From Daedaleopsis sinensis (Eukaryota; Basidiomycota; Agaricomycetes; Polyporales; Polyporaceae), in contig CM066305.1 in NCBI GenBank assembly GCA_033807695.1, positions 1,302,001-1,366,000 of the forward strand: a stretch of 64,000 nucleotides of DNA, read 5' to 3'. Shown piece by piece: positions 27,114-40,860 of the stretch. A program made the translations under genes and the position numbers. The notes beneath the pieces were generated by a model that saw nothing but the letters and a program-made list of their open reading frames with translations, made no database searches and was not told where the DNA came from. Every line of letters begins with the position of its first letter. Position 1 is the stretch's first letter.

Positions 27114-28511
27114 ATGCCAGCTGGCTCGAGTCCGCAATCACCGAAAAGCCCCATTGCCAAACGTCGACTATCCAGGACTGGTTCTGGATCTTCCACCGGA
27201 GTGTCCGCAGGAAAGCGTACTGCAAACGCGATAGAAGCAGAAGAATCGCGTGAAAGGTTTGTTGGCGATGTCAACCTTCCTGAACGTATGTATACTACAA
27301 GGCAATCTTCGCAACTGAGGAGCGCTCACACCATGCCCCCAGACTTGGAACCGCTATTGACAGAGTCCACCCGACGCTTTGTCCTGTTTCCGATACAATA
27401 TAACGAGGTACGCCTGCCTTTGATATCTTATTCATTGCCGTCTCAACGCATCTCTTAGATATGGGATATGTACAAGCGAGCGCAGGCGTCCTTCTGGACG
27501 GTAGAAGAGATTGACCTTACCTATGATATGAATGACTGGAACCACAAGCTCACCGCCAACGAACGACACTTCCTCTCTTATGTACTAGCCTTCTTTGCGG
27601 CGTCCGACGGTATCGTCAACGAGAACCTCCTGGAGCGATTCTCCAATGAGGTTCAAGTCGCCGAGGCCCGCTGCTTTTATGGATTCCAGATAATGATCGA
27701 GAACGTACATTCCGAGACGTACTCCCTCCTCATCGACACCTACATCAAAGACCCTGTGGAGCGTGTGTTCCTCTTCGACGCTATCGAGACGATTCCGTGC
27801 ATCAAGAAGAAGGCCGACTGGGCGTTGCGTTGGATATCGGACGAGCATGCCGTTTTTGCGGAACGTCTCGTCGCCTTCGCAGCTGTGGAGGGTATCTTCT
27901 TCTCTGGCTCGTTCGCGTCCATCTTCTGGCTCAAGAAGCGCGGGCTCATGCCCGGCCTCACTTTCTCCAACGAGCTTATCTCTCGTGACGAGGGCATGCA
28001 CACCGACTTCGCCTGTCTGCTCTTCCACCATCTCCGTCGGCGGCCACATCCGAGAAGGGTCGAAAATATCATCACCGAGGCGGTAGCAATCGAAAAGGAG
28101 TTCCTCACCGGTGTGTTTTGCTCTCGATCCATCGTATTGCGCCTATCTTGCTCATCCGTGCCAATCGTAGAGGCGCTGCCTGTGTCCCTCATCGGCATGA
28201 ACGCGCAACTGATGTGCCAGTACATTGAGTTCGTGGCGGACAGGCTGCTTGTCTCGCTCGGGAACGAGAAATACTACCACTCGCACAACCCCTTCGACTT
28301 TATGGACATGATCTCGCTACAGGGCAAGACTAACTTCTTCGAGAAGCGGGTATCAGAATATGCCCTAGCGAACTTCAACCAGAATCTTGCCCAAGACGGT
28401 CAACCACCGGATAGGCCTACAGAACGAGTCTTGTGAGTGGATTTGACCCATAGATCGGGGCTCCATTGACATTTGCCTATGTCCTACAGCGCCTTGGACG
28501 AAGACTTTTGA
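27114..28511 (+). CDS. ribonucleotide reductase small subunit (R2), copy 2
   Basis: This is a paralogue of the neighbouring R2 gene and keeps every catalytic feature: [19 protein letters not shown] with the radical Tyr, VEGIFFSG and [10 protein letters not shown]. The C-terminal splice gives ERVFALDEDF, again an R1-docking tail. The N-terminal extension ([20 protein letters not shown]) is Ser/Arg-rich and differs from copy 1. The DVNLPERM to [20 protein letters not shown] join and an intron inside [12 protein letters not shown] are shared in position with copy 1, so the pair arose by an inverted duplication. It is not an Rnr4-type copy that has lost its ligands. Expression timing could differ. 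Confidence 0.95.
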
Positions 28512-28832
28512 TCGTCTTGTATCTTGCTCCGCGGTGATTTCAAGTGCCCTAACTCTTGATCCTATTGTATGACATGGCTCCTAATCGCATCACTACTCAC
28601 TCAATACTGTATTAATTTTATCATCTGCTTTGTAGTCTACGTTGTCGCTTAACTTACTATACTTATTAGTATACTCACCACCGCTCGGCCTTAATGCAAA
28701 AGACCTACATTGATCCCCTTCAAATCATGGCCCTCGTGCTTGTGTCCCAGTATGCGTTCATACCAGCGTCATGTAATATTGAAACAAGTAAGGCTACAGC
28801 AGTGAGAGTACGACGAGAGTGTAGATCTGCAA
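28512..28832. other. AT-rich convergent spacer
   Basis: This 321 base spacer lies between the stop codons of RNR copy 2 and DRG1. It is more AT-rich than its surroundings around 28600-28680. No gene is seen. Confidence 0.4.
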
Positions 28833-30599
28833 TCATTTCGAGATATGCACAACTGGTGTACAACCGCGAACGTGAGCAACATTGCACCAGAGGGATCATC
28901 TATGAAACGTACCATCTTCGTCCTCCAGGATGTGATCCAACCCAACCTTTTGACCTCGTGCATGCTTTGCACTCGCTCCCCACACAATCGCACTGCGTGC
29001 AGCCAACTGGTCAGTGCGTGCTCGGTGAAGATGAATGGGACCGAAACACGCACTACTTCATCTGCTTTGCAATCTCTTTGTGGATCGCATTACAGAAGTC
29101 CTCGATTGAACATTTGCCGCGTCGCAGAACCACTGGCGAGCTGTAGTCTGGGGCCAGCCCGCGCGGCTTGGTGTACACACGGACGAGGTTGAGCGTTTTC
29201 CACATGACGTCAATCAGCTCGTCGATATTCCACCACTCGCGCGACGAGACGGGCACGCTCATAGGTATACGGTAGAGGAGATCGAGCTCCTCTATCGAGA
29301 TTGCATCGATCTTGTTGAGAACCTGACCCGACAGCACGAATATACCGGTTAGACACTGCGCGACTGCGAGGCGGCTTGACCAATCGGGCTACTCACGTAT
29401 ATTGCTGGAATGTACACTCTGCACACAACAGGAGCACATATCAGTGACTAACCCCATGGCATAAGACTATGTGATTACCGGTTGCCTTCAATCACGTCTA
29501 CGAGGTCATCTGCGGTCGCGTTGGGCTGGCGGATCGCAACGTCGGCGTTGCTGATGCGATATTCGCTGAGAATAGCCTTGATCTCATCTTGATCAATGTT
29601 CGTCAATGCGACCGTACTTGTGATGGCGATTCCACCCTTGTCCTTCTTGCGCACTATGATGGCAGGTGGTTTCTTGTTCAGCCGGATACCAAAGCTCTCC
29701 AGTTCTTGTTCGATGATCGCTTTGTCGCCAAGTGGCTTCAGGACGTCAAGTACGATGAAAATGAGGTGACAGGTCCGCGCGACTGGTGACAAACGAATGA
29801 AGGGAACAGCCAAGGCATGCGTGAGAGACCAACATACCAGCGATGACTAGAAGATGGAGTCAGTAACTCGACATGTCTATGTTCTGGGGGAAGAATACAC
29901 ACCTTGTCTGCCTCGACCTCGACCGTCGTTTGCACCTTCAATGATACCCGCTGCGTGAAGGAATGAGACTCTGTGATGTGCGCCGGAACGGCTACCAGAT
30001 ACTCGCGTAGGTCTAGAATCTGTATGGGAGCCCCGTGCACCTTGACCGTCCCGGGGACTGTGGTGAGAGTGGTGAAATCAATCTCCGAAGCCTCCGAATG
30101 GGTGCCCGTGAGTTTTGACATCAGGGTCGACTAGATGAGATGTGTAACAGGGGTTGACATTCGAACAGTTTCAGTCCAAGCAGAGGAATGCGGCGTACCT
30201 TGCCCACTGAAGGGAAGCCGACGAAGCCGACTGTTGCTATTCCCGTGCGCGCGACATCGAAACCGAGGCCTCCTCCGCCTCCACCACCGCCGGCTGGGCC
30301 GAGGAGCTCGCGCCGTAGCTTTGCGAGTTTGGCCTTTAGCTGACCCAAGTGGTAGCTCGTGGCCTTATTCTTTTGCGCTGTGTTGTATGATTGTAATGTT
30401 TAGATGTGTGCGACTGGGCGCGGAAGGCGCTGCACGTACTCCTGGCCTGCGAGACTGGAAGCTTGAGCAGGTGGGCGGTGAGAGTCGGGAGGCCTAGCTT
30501 ACCATCTCATCTTCGACTTCCTTGTATCGGGATGCATGTCAGCACAGTTGCGCTGGGAGAGGGGGCGGTAGCTACCTTGATCTTCTGTACGGTCGTCAT
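28833..30599 (-). CDS. RBG1: developmentally regulated GTP-binding protein (DRG1/Rbg1)
   Basis: This is an Obg-HflX-superfamily GTPase that acts with a DFRP partner on translating ribosomes. The start MTTVQKIK precedes the N-terminal helical segment [21 protein letters not shown] Gly-rich run comes before [24 protein letters not shown], the G1 loop. G3 is LDLPGIIEGAKDGRGRG, and NKID is the G4 motif in [14 protein letters not shown]. The C-terminal TGS domain includes [12 protein letters not shown] and [19 protein letters not shown], ending EDEDVVHISK after two small 3' exons. Length is normal (about 370 residues). Confidence 0.93.
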
Positions 30600-30981
30600 T
30601 GTGTGAGGTGAAGAATAGTGCAGACGGGCGCCTTCTACTATGGAGGTAGTTTCCAGCGCGGGCGCCTTTGAGTGCTCGCCGCTTGGCTCTGCTCTCGTCG
30701 CAACGCGAATCCTACCTGGTCCTCGACTTCCCCCGTCGCCCAGCCTGGCTCCCTCCCCTGCCATCAGACTCTGATCCCGCCCACCGCCTCTACGCCCACA
30801 TAGCCAGCGTCCGCCTCAACCACCCGCCCAGGTTCGCCTCCGGTTGTTTTCCCAACCACCGCTCCTTGTTCCCTGCGACTTGGCTGGCCCGGGCGCTGCT
30901 TCTCCACCAAGAGGCCGCCTCCACGTCGCAACACACTCCTTACCACCCTACACTCCTCTCAACGCGAATCTGTGAGCCCTC
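30600..30981. promoter_or_regulatory. divergent promoter region DRG1 / KCH1
   Basis: This 382 base spacer separates divergent starts. It is C-rich on the plus strand. No clear TATA box is seen. Confidence 0.4.
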
Positions 30982-32957
30982 ATGTGCAAAACTGCTGATT
31001 GGAAGCGTGAGGTCGTTCCCGACCACAAGGTGCGTTTGCCCCGGCCGCAGCATCGCCATATTTTGACCAACGAGCTACGCAGTTTGACTTCGTCGATACT
31101 CGCGACTTCAGAGACACGGGATGTGGCATGCGTATGAAGTAAGCCTCCCCACTCTCGCCCACCTGCGTATGCATGGCTGATAACCCCAATTAGGTACCTA
31201 TGGCTCTACGTCGGTGTCCTCATCTCCTTCCTCGTCTACGTCTCCGATATCTTCACTGCCGTGACCATGCTTACGACAACGTCGTGGTCGAACGCTATCT
31301 TCGACAGTTGTCCCCACGACGAACCTACCACGACCACAAACGACGACAAAGAAAAGCCCAGTGCTTGCGTCTACATTCCGTTTAACATCGGTCGCTGGCT
31401 CTTCTTCGGATGCGTCATCTTCTCCTTCCTTCTCCTTGCATACGAGGCGTACAAGGCAAGGAAGATTATCCAGAGTCGTGACATCTCATACGCGTTCACC
31501 AATGTCATGGCGAACAAGTACTACTCCCTCCGTGAGACGAATGCTTCGACCCATATGGGCCACACATGCTGACTGGTCCGCGCCTGCAGGATCGTACGAC
31601 CATTTCTGCTTCTTCAATCACATCTCTGCATCCACGAAGCGGATGGATGACTTTGCCTTCTTTGTCTTCTTCACGTTCAAGAGTGAGTACCCCTGGCGAC
31701 GCTAGTTGTAGTCTCTTTGCTGAACATGTCCCAGGCTGGAAGCGTTTGCTCTTCGCTGACGGCCCTCGCCAATCCATCAATGCATTGACGTTGTACGCTT
31801 TCTACCTCTCCAAGCAAGACCAAGGAGAGTGGTACGACATTAAGAAGTACTTCGATGGGACTTTGATTGCCTCGGCTCTCACTGTTTCGGTGGCTTTCAC
31901 GGTCTTCGTGTTTGCCCTCTCCCTGCTCATGCTCGTCACTGCCGGCATCTGCTACATTCCCCTGCTCTGCCACATCCAGGGTAATCTCAAGGAGTACTGT
32001 TGCCACAAGGTTGACAAGGTACGCTCGCGCTGACAATAGCGCCGAAGCCTGAGTGCTCATGATGTTTCCTAGCGTATCGCGGAGATTATCAAGCGGAGGA
32101 ACAAGCAACGTCTTGCTAAGGCTGCTGCCCTTGCCAAGAAGGAGGCGGCCGGTGACTACTCTCACCTCAAGAACAAGAAGGGCGAGTTCATTGCCAAACC
32201 CCTCCCTCAGCCTACCCTCCCCAACCTTTCTGTCGACGACGACGACGACACCGCGTCCATGCGCACTCGGGGCCCTGCGCCGAGTACGTACGCCGGCACG
32301 GATTACTACAGCGACTACAAGGCTAGTGACTACGGCAACGACTACCCGCCACTGGACTACCCCCCAATGCCAGCATACGCGGGGGGCTACCATCAGTACA
32401 ACGGCTCCATCGGCACTCTTGCCTCGGATCACCCACAGCAAGTGTATGACGACGAGTACACGAGCCAGATGCATCTCCCCACCTCTGCAGCGCCGTTCGC
32501 GCAGACAGACGATCACCACTCGTCGATGCAGCACAGCGCGTATGGCGCGTACGACTCTTACGACCCGTACCGTTCTGGCGCTGTACCCGACTACCGCTCC
32601 GGTAGCACTGCACCCGACTATCGATCAGGTAGTGTCGCTCCTGATTACCGGTCGGGCAGCGTCGCTCCCGACTACAGGTCAGGCAGTGTGGCTCCAGATT
32701 ACCGGTCGGGGAGTGTCGCGCCTGACTATCGCTCCGCAAGCACCGCTCCATATGGTCAACACGGGCAACAGCAGCAACAGCAAGCGATGTACCAGGATGA
32801 CTATCACCCCAACCCTTACTCTCCGGGCGCGCAACAGTCGCTCGGGTATGGACAGCATGGACAGCACGGTCAGGCGGCGCAATCCTACGGGCAGCAACAT
32901 GACCCTTACTACCAGAGACAGAGTGATGGCAGCGATGGGTACACCCATGCCATGTAG
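30982..32957 (+). CDS. KCH1: Kch1-type low-affinity potassium transporter (PRM6 family)
   Basis: This plasma-membrane protein belongs to the fungal Kch1/Prm6 family, which mediates K+ influx and supports calcium signalling. Six exons join in phase: 30982-31029, 31083-31138, 31194-31531, 31590-31682, 31735-32018 and 32073-32957. The start MCKTADWKREVVPDHKFDFV resembles the yeast Kch1 opening. Membrane segments are LWLYVGVLISFLVYVSDIF, RWLFFGCVIFSFLLLAYEAY and VAFTVFVFALSLLMLVTAGI, with the signature SRDISYAFTNVMAN and SYDHFCFFNHI between them. A long cytosolic tail is rich in Tyr, Gln, Asp and Ser and carries a tandem nonapeptide repeat. Confidence 0.9.
32586..32747 (+). repeat. six 27-base tandem units coding PDYRSGS(T/V)A
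   Basis: Six in-frame units in the KCH1 tail read PDYRSGSTA, four times PDYRSGSVA, and PDYRSASTA, preceded by a degenerate YRSGAV. Codons differ widely between units, mostly at silent positions. Confidence 0.9.
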
Positions 32958-33470
32958 TCGCATCCCTTCTCTTTGTCGACTTCCTCTCTTCTCATGATTA
33001 CGCTCGCATCTGTCGTTGTCGCTTGTCACTGTCACTGTCGTCGCACTCATTTCGTACGTTCACTCGCTTGCCCCACTATATCCCCCTCCCTCCCCCCCTG
33101 TAGCGCCTCCCTCGCCCACCCGTTCCTCAATCTCCTCCTTCCGCTTCTCCTCCTCTTCCTACCCTCTCACATCTTTTTCTCGTCCGTAGCCTAGTAGCTT
33201 CCCGGCCCCACATGACTGAGCTACTACCTTCTCTCAGCTAGTTCGTCTCTCGCCCGGCCGTCCTTCGCTCGCACCTTCTTATTCTATAGTGAAGCACGCT
33301 GTATCATCATAATCGCCCCTGTGGACTGTAAGTAGCATCGGCCGCGACACGGAGCTCAGTACAACACAAGCTTCAGAGCTGCTGCATCTATATATTGCTG
33401 TAGACTACCACGCACGCACGTCGGTCAAGGGAGGATATGATACGCAGTCTGCCGTCTAGACTCTTAAGTG
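32958..33470. other. convergent spacer with pyrimidine-rich 3' region
   Basis: This 513 base spacer follows KCH1. The plus strand is strongly C/T-rich at about 33070-33185. No gene is recognised. Confidence 0.4.
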
Positions 33471-34426
33471 CTAGGAAGGAGGCTCCGACGGAGAGGGCGC
33501 GATGGTCACCCGCGACCTCCGCCACTTTTCTCGCTCGAGATCGGCCTGGCTGCGCCGCCAGTCTGGGGTCCCACGTCGCGCGTCGTCCCGCGGTATGAGA
33601 GGCTGTCCCAAGGGCCCTATACGTCCCCAAGGCCAGATTATCCATGCCAGTCTCGACTCTATCAAGCCAAGTGGCACCTGTACCGTTGATGAGCTTGGGG
33701 AACGCTTGACAACAGGAAGGAAGGCACGCACCGGTCCAAAGCGGTTGCTGTCCTCTGTGCGAAAAGGTTCGTCGCCTGCGAGCGGTTTCCAAGACTCAGA
33801 GCATAATTGACGTGCGAAGGGAGGTCTCCTACCTTCTACCCATGCATGCCCGGGAGGCACGCGTACCTCGGCGTCCGGGTATGGCGGCAGTGTCTTCACC
33901 TACTACAGTTGAGTACGATCGACCGCCGGCATGCACGACACGCGCAGGCGTACCGTGTCGCCCTCGAGCGCGATAATGCGTTTCACGACGAGCTTTGAGT
34001 CTACTGGGGACCTTCCGGGTACGGCGGTCTCTTCAACAACCCCTGAAGCCTTACACAGAAACGGGAGACACGTACTTGAGTGCGACGACGTCCCCACGCT
34101 CATACCGCTGCAGCAGTCGGACCGAGAACCTGTCAAACAGCACGATGTCTCTGAACGGGGAGTCGTCCGGGTTCAGCGTAGGCTAGCTACCGTGTGCTCG
34201 TCAGCGCTGGGCACCCCCGTCCTCGCCAGAGACATACGACACGCACCTGCATGCTGCGGCCCTTCACGGCCTTGACGTTCACCCCGTGCTCGGTCACGAA
34301 GAGCCCGAGAGGCAGCCAGAAGAGGGCGGTGAGCGTCCACCGCAGCGCAGGCCGGTCGTGGACGTACTCCCGCCTGACTTGGCAGAATGCTCGCCATTGT
34401 CTCCAGGCCCCGCGGAGTGCTTGCAT
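33471..34426 (-). CDS. IMP2: mitochondrial inner membrane peptidase subunit 2
   Basis: This is an S26-family signal peptidase that trims sorting signals in the mitochondrial intermembrane space. The start MQALRGAWRQWRAFCQ leads to a membrane anchor (WTLTALFWLPLGLFVTEHG). The catalytic Ser lies in VKGRSMQ, which splices to PTLNPDDSPFRDIVLFDRF. The catalytic Lys lies in KLVVKRIIALEGDTV. The Imp2-type block GHAWVEGDEPFRTEDSNRFG follows, then the last exon PLGLIESRLAWIIWPWGRIG. A Arg/Ser/Pro-rich C-terminal extension of about 40 residues goes beyond the usual family end. Five exons are likely. Confidence 0.92.
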
Positions 34427-35256
34427 TGACGAATGGTGGTTGCAGACAGACTCGGACGGCAAGTACGAACATCAAAGGCGCCCATGACGCTACCGGGCCG
34501 GACTCTGCCGGACGTCGATCATCAATGTATCACAGGCAAGCGCTCAGCCGGGAATATATAGAGGGGCAACTCTGATTTTTTTCTCTCCCCAGAACACCGT
34601 GGATGGTACGCCCACCACTCCGAGACAGGTCCAAGGCCGCGACGCTCACTACGTACAGGACGCCCCCGCGCGTTCCTCCTCGTGAGCGGGCTAAGGTCTG
34701 AGGATTCCCAGTCCCAGGAGGCGATCGTGGGGCAACACTTACGACAGTGTTGAACTGGGCCGCAGACAGAGACGTCGCCCCCATCGCACACGAGTTCAAA
34801 GAGACAAATGATTAAAAAGAACAAACGACGCGGTCCCTCCGTCCAGCCCGAGACGGGCACGGGCGCAACCGCCCGACCGGCGCAACCAGACACCCTCAGC
34901 CGCCATCGGGACACAACTTGCAGGCCGACGGCAATCCCTCCGATTCCTACGCCCACTTGTACAACCCCACATGACGTCGATGCCTGCCTGCGAGGACGAC
35001 GAAGACGGGGCGCTGCAGCTTCGAGCTGCGCGAACCGATGGCCGGGCTATGGAATGCGTCGTGGGACGGGGCAGGCGGGTCGACCCACACATGCAGCTCC
35101 TTCTCGCGCCGACGGCGCTAGCGGGGTTCTTCGAGCTTTCGCGGTGTCCGGGCTTTGTCCCGCGCGTCGGGCGTACGAGGGGTATGGCTGCGTGGGCTTG
35201 GACCCGTCTGTCCTTTAGTGCACTTCGCGGCTCGCTGGCACCACGTCGTGCTGAAT

Positions 35257-35303
35257 GCGAAACTCGATTCAGACTACTCTGGACCTGTCCATTCCAATTT
35301 TTT
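35257..35303 (+). repeat. diverged repeat copy A
   Basis: It shares GCGAAAC-CGATTCAGA-TACTCT-G--CTGTC followed by CAATTTTT with copy B at 36580, at roughly 80 percent identity by eye over 46 bases. Confidence 0.55.
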
Positions 35304-36059
35304 CCTCACCCTGCGCTCTTCGCGAGTGTACTTCCTCTTCCTCTTCCTTACGCGCCGTGCAAGAGCTTTTGTCTGGTGCGCTTCCACGTCTTGTCTATCA
35401 TCTAGCTGAATGTACTGTCAATATCGTAGGGGTTGTTCGCCAATACCAGAGGGATAATAACAAATCTTCGTTGCTCAGTTCCACCAGTGTACGTCGACGC
35501 TGATTGTTCTTCGTCTCAATTGCATCCATGCATCGCCATTGCACGCTTTGTAATCTTGTCCAGACAGTATGTACTGTCAATCATAGGATGTCGGCGCATC
35601 CGAAACAGTGCGTGTCCAACTACTACGCCCGAACATGCTTTCTGCAGACTGCTGACCACCAACTTAGTCATGCAGATTATGGATTTTCAGTCAGATTGGC
35701 ACCATATAACACCCTATAACACCCTCGCCGTTGTCTCCTACAGCTGTGGTTAAGTATCACCACCTGAACAGGCATGTCAGCGGTCAACTCGGCGCAAACA
35801 TCCAGCCCGACTCAAGCGATGCGAAATGATGCAAATATGCGTACACACAAGGAAGACATATAAAGTCCACCATGTTGCAAGCTTCTTCTTTACCGCTCCG
35901 TCCTATCGTTCTGGAGCTCATAGATCCAATTAGGATCTGTGAGTTCTCCGCTAGTGACCCGCGATCCAGACAGACCGAAGGCCGTGGACCTCACTCCGAA
36001 CAGGATGCTTCTATGCATTCATATACGTGAGTCGTGAAGTTCTGAACCTACGAGGAGCA

Positions 36060-36091
36060 TCGACTTGCTTCGCTTCAGTGAAGCAAGTCGA
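36060..36091. repeat. perfect 12-base inverted repeat
   Basis: Arms TCGACTTGCTTC (36060-36071) and GAAGCAAGTCGA (36080-36091) flank an 8-base loop and would form a stable hairpin. Confidence 0.85.
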
Positions 36092-36205
36092 CTCCGTGGC
36101 CCTAGCGGACCCTACCACCACGCTCAAGCTCTCAAGCTTCAAGACAACCTGGACGCAACATTCTCGCGTATCGCATCCTCGAATAGGATCCCGGTCGACG
36201 TATGG

Positions 36206-36230
36206 ATCGTCGCGCGTACAGCGCGACGAT
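36206..36230. repeat. perfect 10-base GC-rich inverted repeat
   Basis: Arms ATCGTCGCGC and GCGCGACGAT flank the loop GTACA. It resembles a terminator-like hairpin but no poly-T follows. Confidence 0.85.
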
Positions 36231-36579
36231 TCGTGGGACGCGTGCCCTGTGGGTACCACCTAGGGTCGCGCGCCCCCCGCGAAGAAGCTACGGAAACCTA
36301 CCCCGAAGGCTTGTCGAAGGCTCTTGAACACCGTTTCGGATTCGTTTTGTCGGCATTGAAGACGTCATGAGGATCGGGCGGTCGTGTGTGTCGCAGTGCG
36401 GCTCTCTATCGCGCAGCTAGTGGAATTTGACAGGGACCTCTGTCCCGCCCATGTCATGCCTGCAGGCTTCTAGGAGCTTGTGTAGTGTGCGGACGAGGAG
36501 AGCCCTGCCGGAGGGCTGCACAGTCGCCCTTCAGTGTTAGTCGCGGCGCGCGAGAGTATCGATCTCCGATACCACCCTC

Positions 36580-36626
36580 GCGAAACACGATTCAGAATAC
36601 TCTCGGTCTGTCTGCTCCCAATTTTT
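36580..36626 (+). repeat. diverged repeat copy B
   Basis: It matches copy A (35257) over its length and copy C (36826) over CTCTCG-TCT-TCTGC--CCCAAT. A TCGCGGC element lies about 40 bases upstream, as it does in copy A. Confidence 0.55.
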
Positions 36627-36825
36627 CCATGCCCCGTACCTTTCGCGGGTACGTTGAGAGTATGATTCGTGCAACCGTGACTTAGTAGTGATCATGACTA
36701 TTATTCAACATAATAATTACCGCCCCTTGAACTTGCAAGATTGGGGCTCAGGTAGCCGGACCCGGGACGATTACACTCGTCTATCCTTGAATGCAAGTCG
36801 TGGTCGACTCCGCGCTGGCGACGCT

Positions 36826-36861
36826 CGACTGGAACCACTCTCGATCTATCTGCCACCCAAT
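36826..36861 (+). repeat. diverged repeat copy C (partial)
   Basis: CGACTGGAACCACTCTCGAT continuing through CCACCCAAT aligns with the 3' part of copy B. Similarity to copy A is weaker. Confidence 0.45.
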
Positions 36862-37039
36862 CGCGTTAACGTTGTGTCCAAGTAGTTTTGAATCCGTGTT
36901 AAAATACATGCGTTCTCGCTATACAGCTTTGTTCAGTATGGGAGTGGCAAGAGTGGGCTTGTATTCCGTCTTCAGCCCTCGGAAAGCTCAGGTTCGATGG
37001 CGTAGCGGGGAAGAAAGTGGGGGAGAGAGGAAAGACACG

Positions 37040-39284
<2,245 letters not shown>

Positions 39285-40860
39285 CTATCCCCACCCGTCC
39301 CATCGTCCGAACCGCCGGTACTCGCGCAGTATGCACTCCCTGCCGGGCTTCTCCTCCCTCTCGCGTTCCTTGCCCTTGTCTGGGCGAGAGGTGAGGGAAG
39401 AACCACTCGAGGATCGGGGGCGTGCCATGTGAATCGTCTTGACGCTCGGTGGAGAGGCCGACAACGGGTTCTGCAACAGCGGAGAGGGTTGCGTGGAGAA
39501 GGGAGAAGATGTTGAAGTCGAAGAGACAGAGGACGTGGGGAGGGAGAGACGGTACCAGCCTCCAGTGAATGTCAACGCGATCAGTTGGTGTTCAACGGGG
39601 AGGATCCTCCCAGGCTCATCCTGTTCCTCTGGGGCAACCTGGATCCATCCGACGACACACTTCTCCTCATCCACCACATCCGCAGTGGGAGACTTCGCAG
39701 GCTGGGTGGATATCGAGAAATGAGATGACTGAGATGGGATGCGATATTGCGCATAGGACCATTCCGAGTCGAAATACTTGGGAAGAGGCAAGAATGGCGT
39801 CAACGGTGAGAAGGTAGATTGTCGATTCCTGCTATGGCGTCAGCATCATGATATCTATGAACATCGTAGGATATGCTCACGAAGCTCCGGATCCTGCAGT
39901 GAGCGCAAAGACATGCACTGTCCCCTTATCGCTCCAAACGCATACCTCGCGTTCGTCCGGACGAAAGGCGACACCATAGATCTCCGCCTTGTCACTGCCT
40001 CTCCGGAACTCCTTCATTAGCTTTCCCGTGTTCGTGTCCCATATTCGGATCAAAGTTCCACGCGAGGAGGTCGTGGCGAGCAGGCGGCCGGAGGGTGGGA
40101 CAGAGAGCGTGTTGAGGGCCGTCGTATGTGCAGCGATGATCGATACTGGATGCTTTGTGGGTGCAGGCGGCGGTCGTGGTGGCGGCGTGGATGATGGGGG
40201 TCCGATCGGCTGTGGCGGAGGGCATGGCGGCAGGTGCACGAGCTGGATATGGCCCATCTGACGGCCAGGGATAGCCAATAATGTAGAGTACGCAGCCGTA
40301 GCCAGAGCAAGCAGACCTGGACAGATGCGTCAGAACCGATGCCTGCTGGACGGAGCCTAGCGCACTACGCACCTCGGACGTTGTCGCATGTATCCCACTC
40401 TCCGTACCGCGTGACGGTCTCTCCGACCTGGAACACGACCACTCGCCTACGCAGCGCGACCGCCAGCCATCCGCGCCGACACGCTAGCCCCCGGACCTTC
40501 TCTCTGAACTCCAATTCAGCGACTTCTTGCGCAAGTGCATCATCCCAGAGAATGACCTTATTCGGAGGATAGCGCGGGCTTCTACCGCCACCGACGAGGA
40601 AGAGGAGCGAGGAAGTGTGCAATGGTACGACGAGGGACAGTGTCCCGCCTGTGATCTCTGCTACATGTGTCAGATACCCGTGCAGAAGAACCAACTACGG
40701 AGAGCATACCGCGTTTCTGGATGAGCTGCAGCGGCCATGTGCGATATATTGCGAAGCCGGCCTTCGTGGAGGTGGTGAAAATATGGCTCTCGGGGTCGAA
40801 GCGGGCGTCGAAGATGAGGACAGGAGCAGTTGCGCTGATAGAATGCCGCGCGAGATTCAT
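39285..40860 (-). CDS. PROPPIN (WIPI3/4, Hsv2-like) autophagy WD40 protein
   Basis: This is a seven-bladed beta-propeller that binds PI3P on autophagic membranes. It starts with MNLARHSISATAPVLIFDAR and FTTSTKAGFAIYRTWPL. The key lipid-binding motif is seen as LMKEFRRGSDKAEIYGVAF, containing FRRG. Upstream is SIIAAHTTALNTLSVPPSGR with LLATTSSRGTLIRIWD. A Pro-rich insertion (HLPPCPPPQPIGPPSSTPPP and onward, about 40170-40245) interrupts the propeller, and a Ser/Thr-rich loop lies in the last blade. It ends LREYRRFGRWDGWG, a conserved family ending. The WDR45/Hsv2 branch fits better than Atg18. Confidence 0.9.

Larger units (their letters stand above)
34427..37039. other. gene-free island with hairpins and diverged short repeats
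   Basis: About 2.6 kb lies between IMP2 and ATE1 with no recognised gene. Frames up to 144 codons occur (for example 34971-35405 and 36065-36370 on the plus strand) but overlap in several frames and match nothing I know. It contains three diverged copies of one short sequence and two perfect inverted repeats, listed separately. Confidence 0.5.

Noticed and set aside
36206..36230. Rho-independent terminator reading of the GC-rich hairpin.
   Set aside because: The genome is eukaryotic and no T-run follows the stem.
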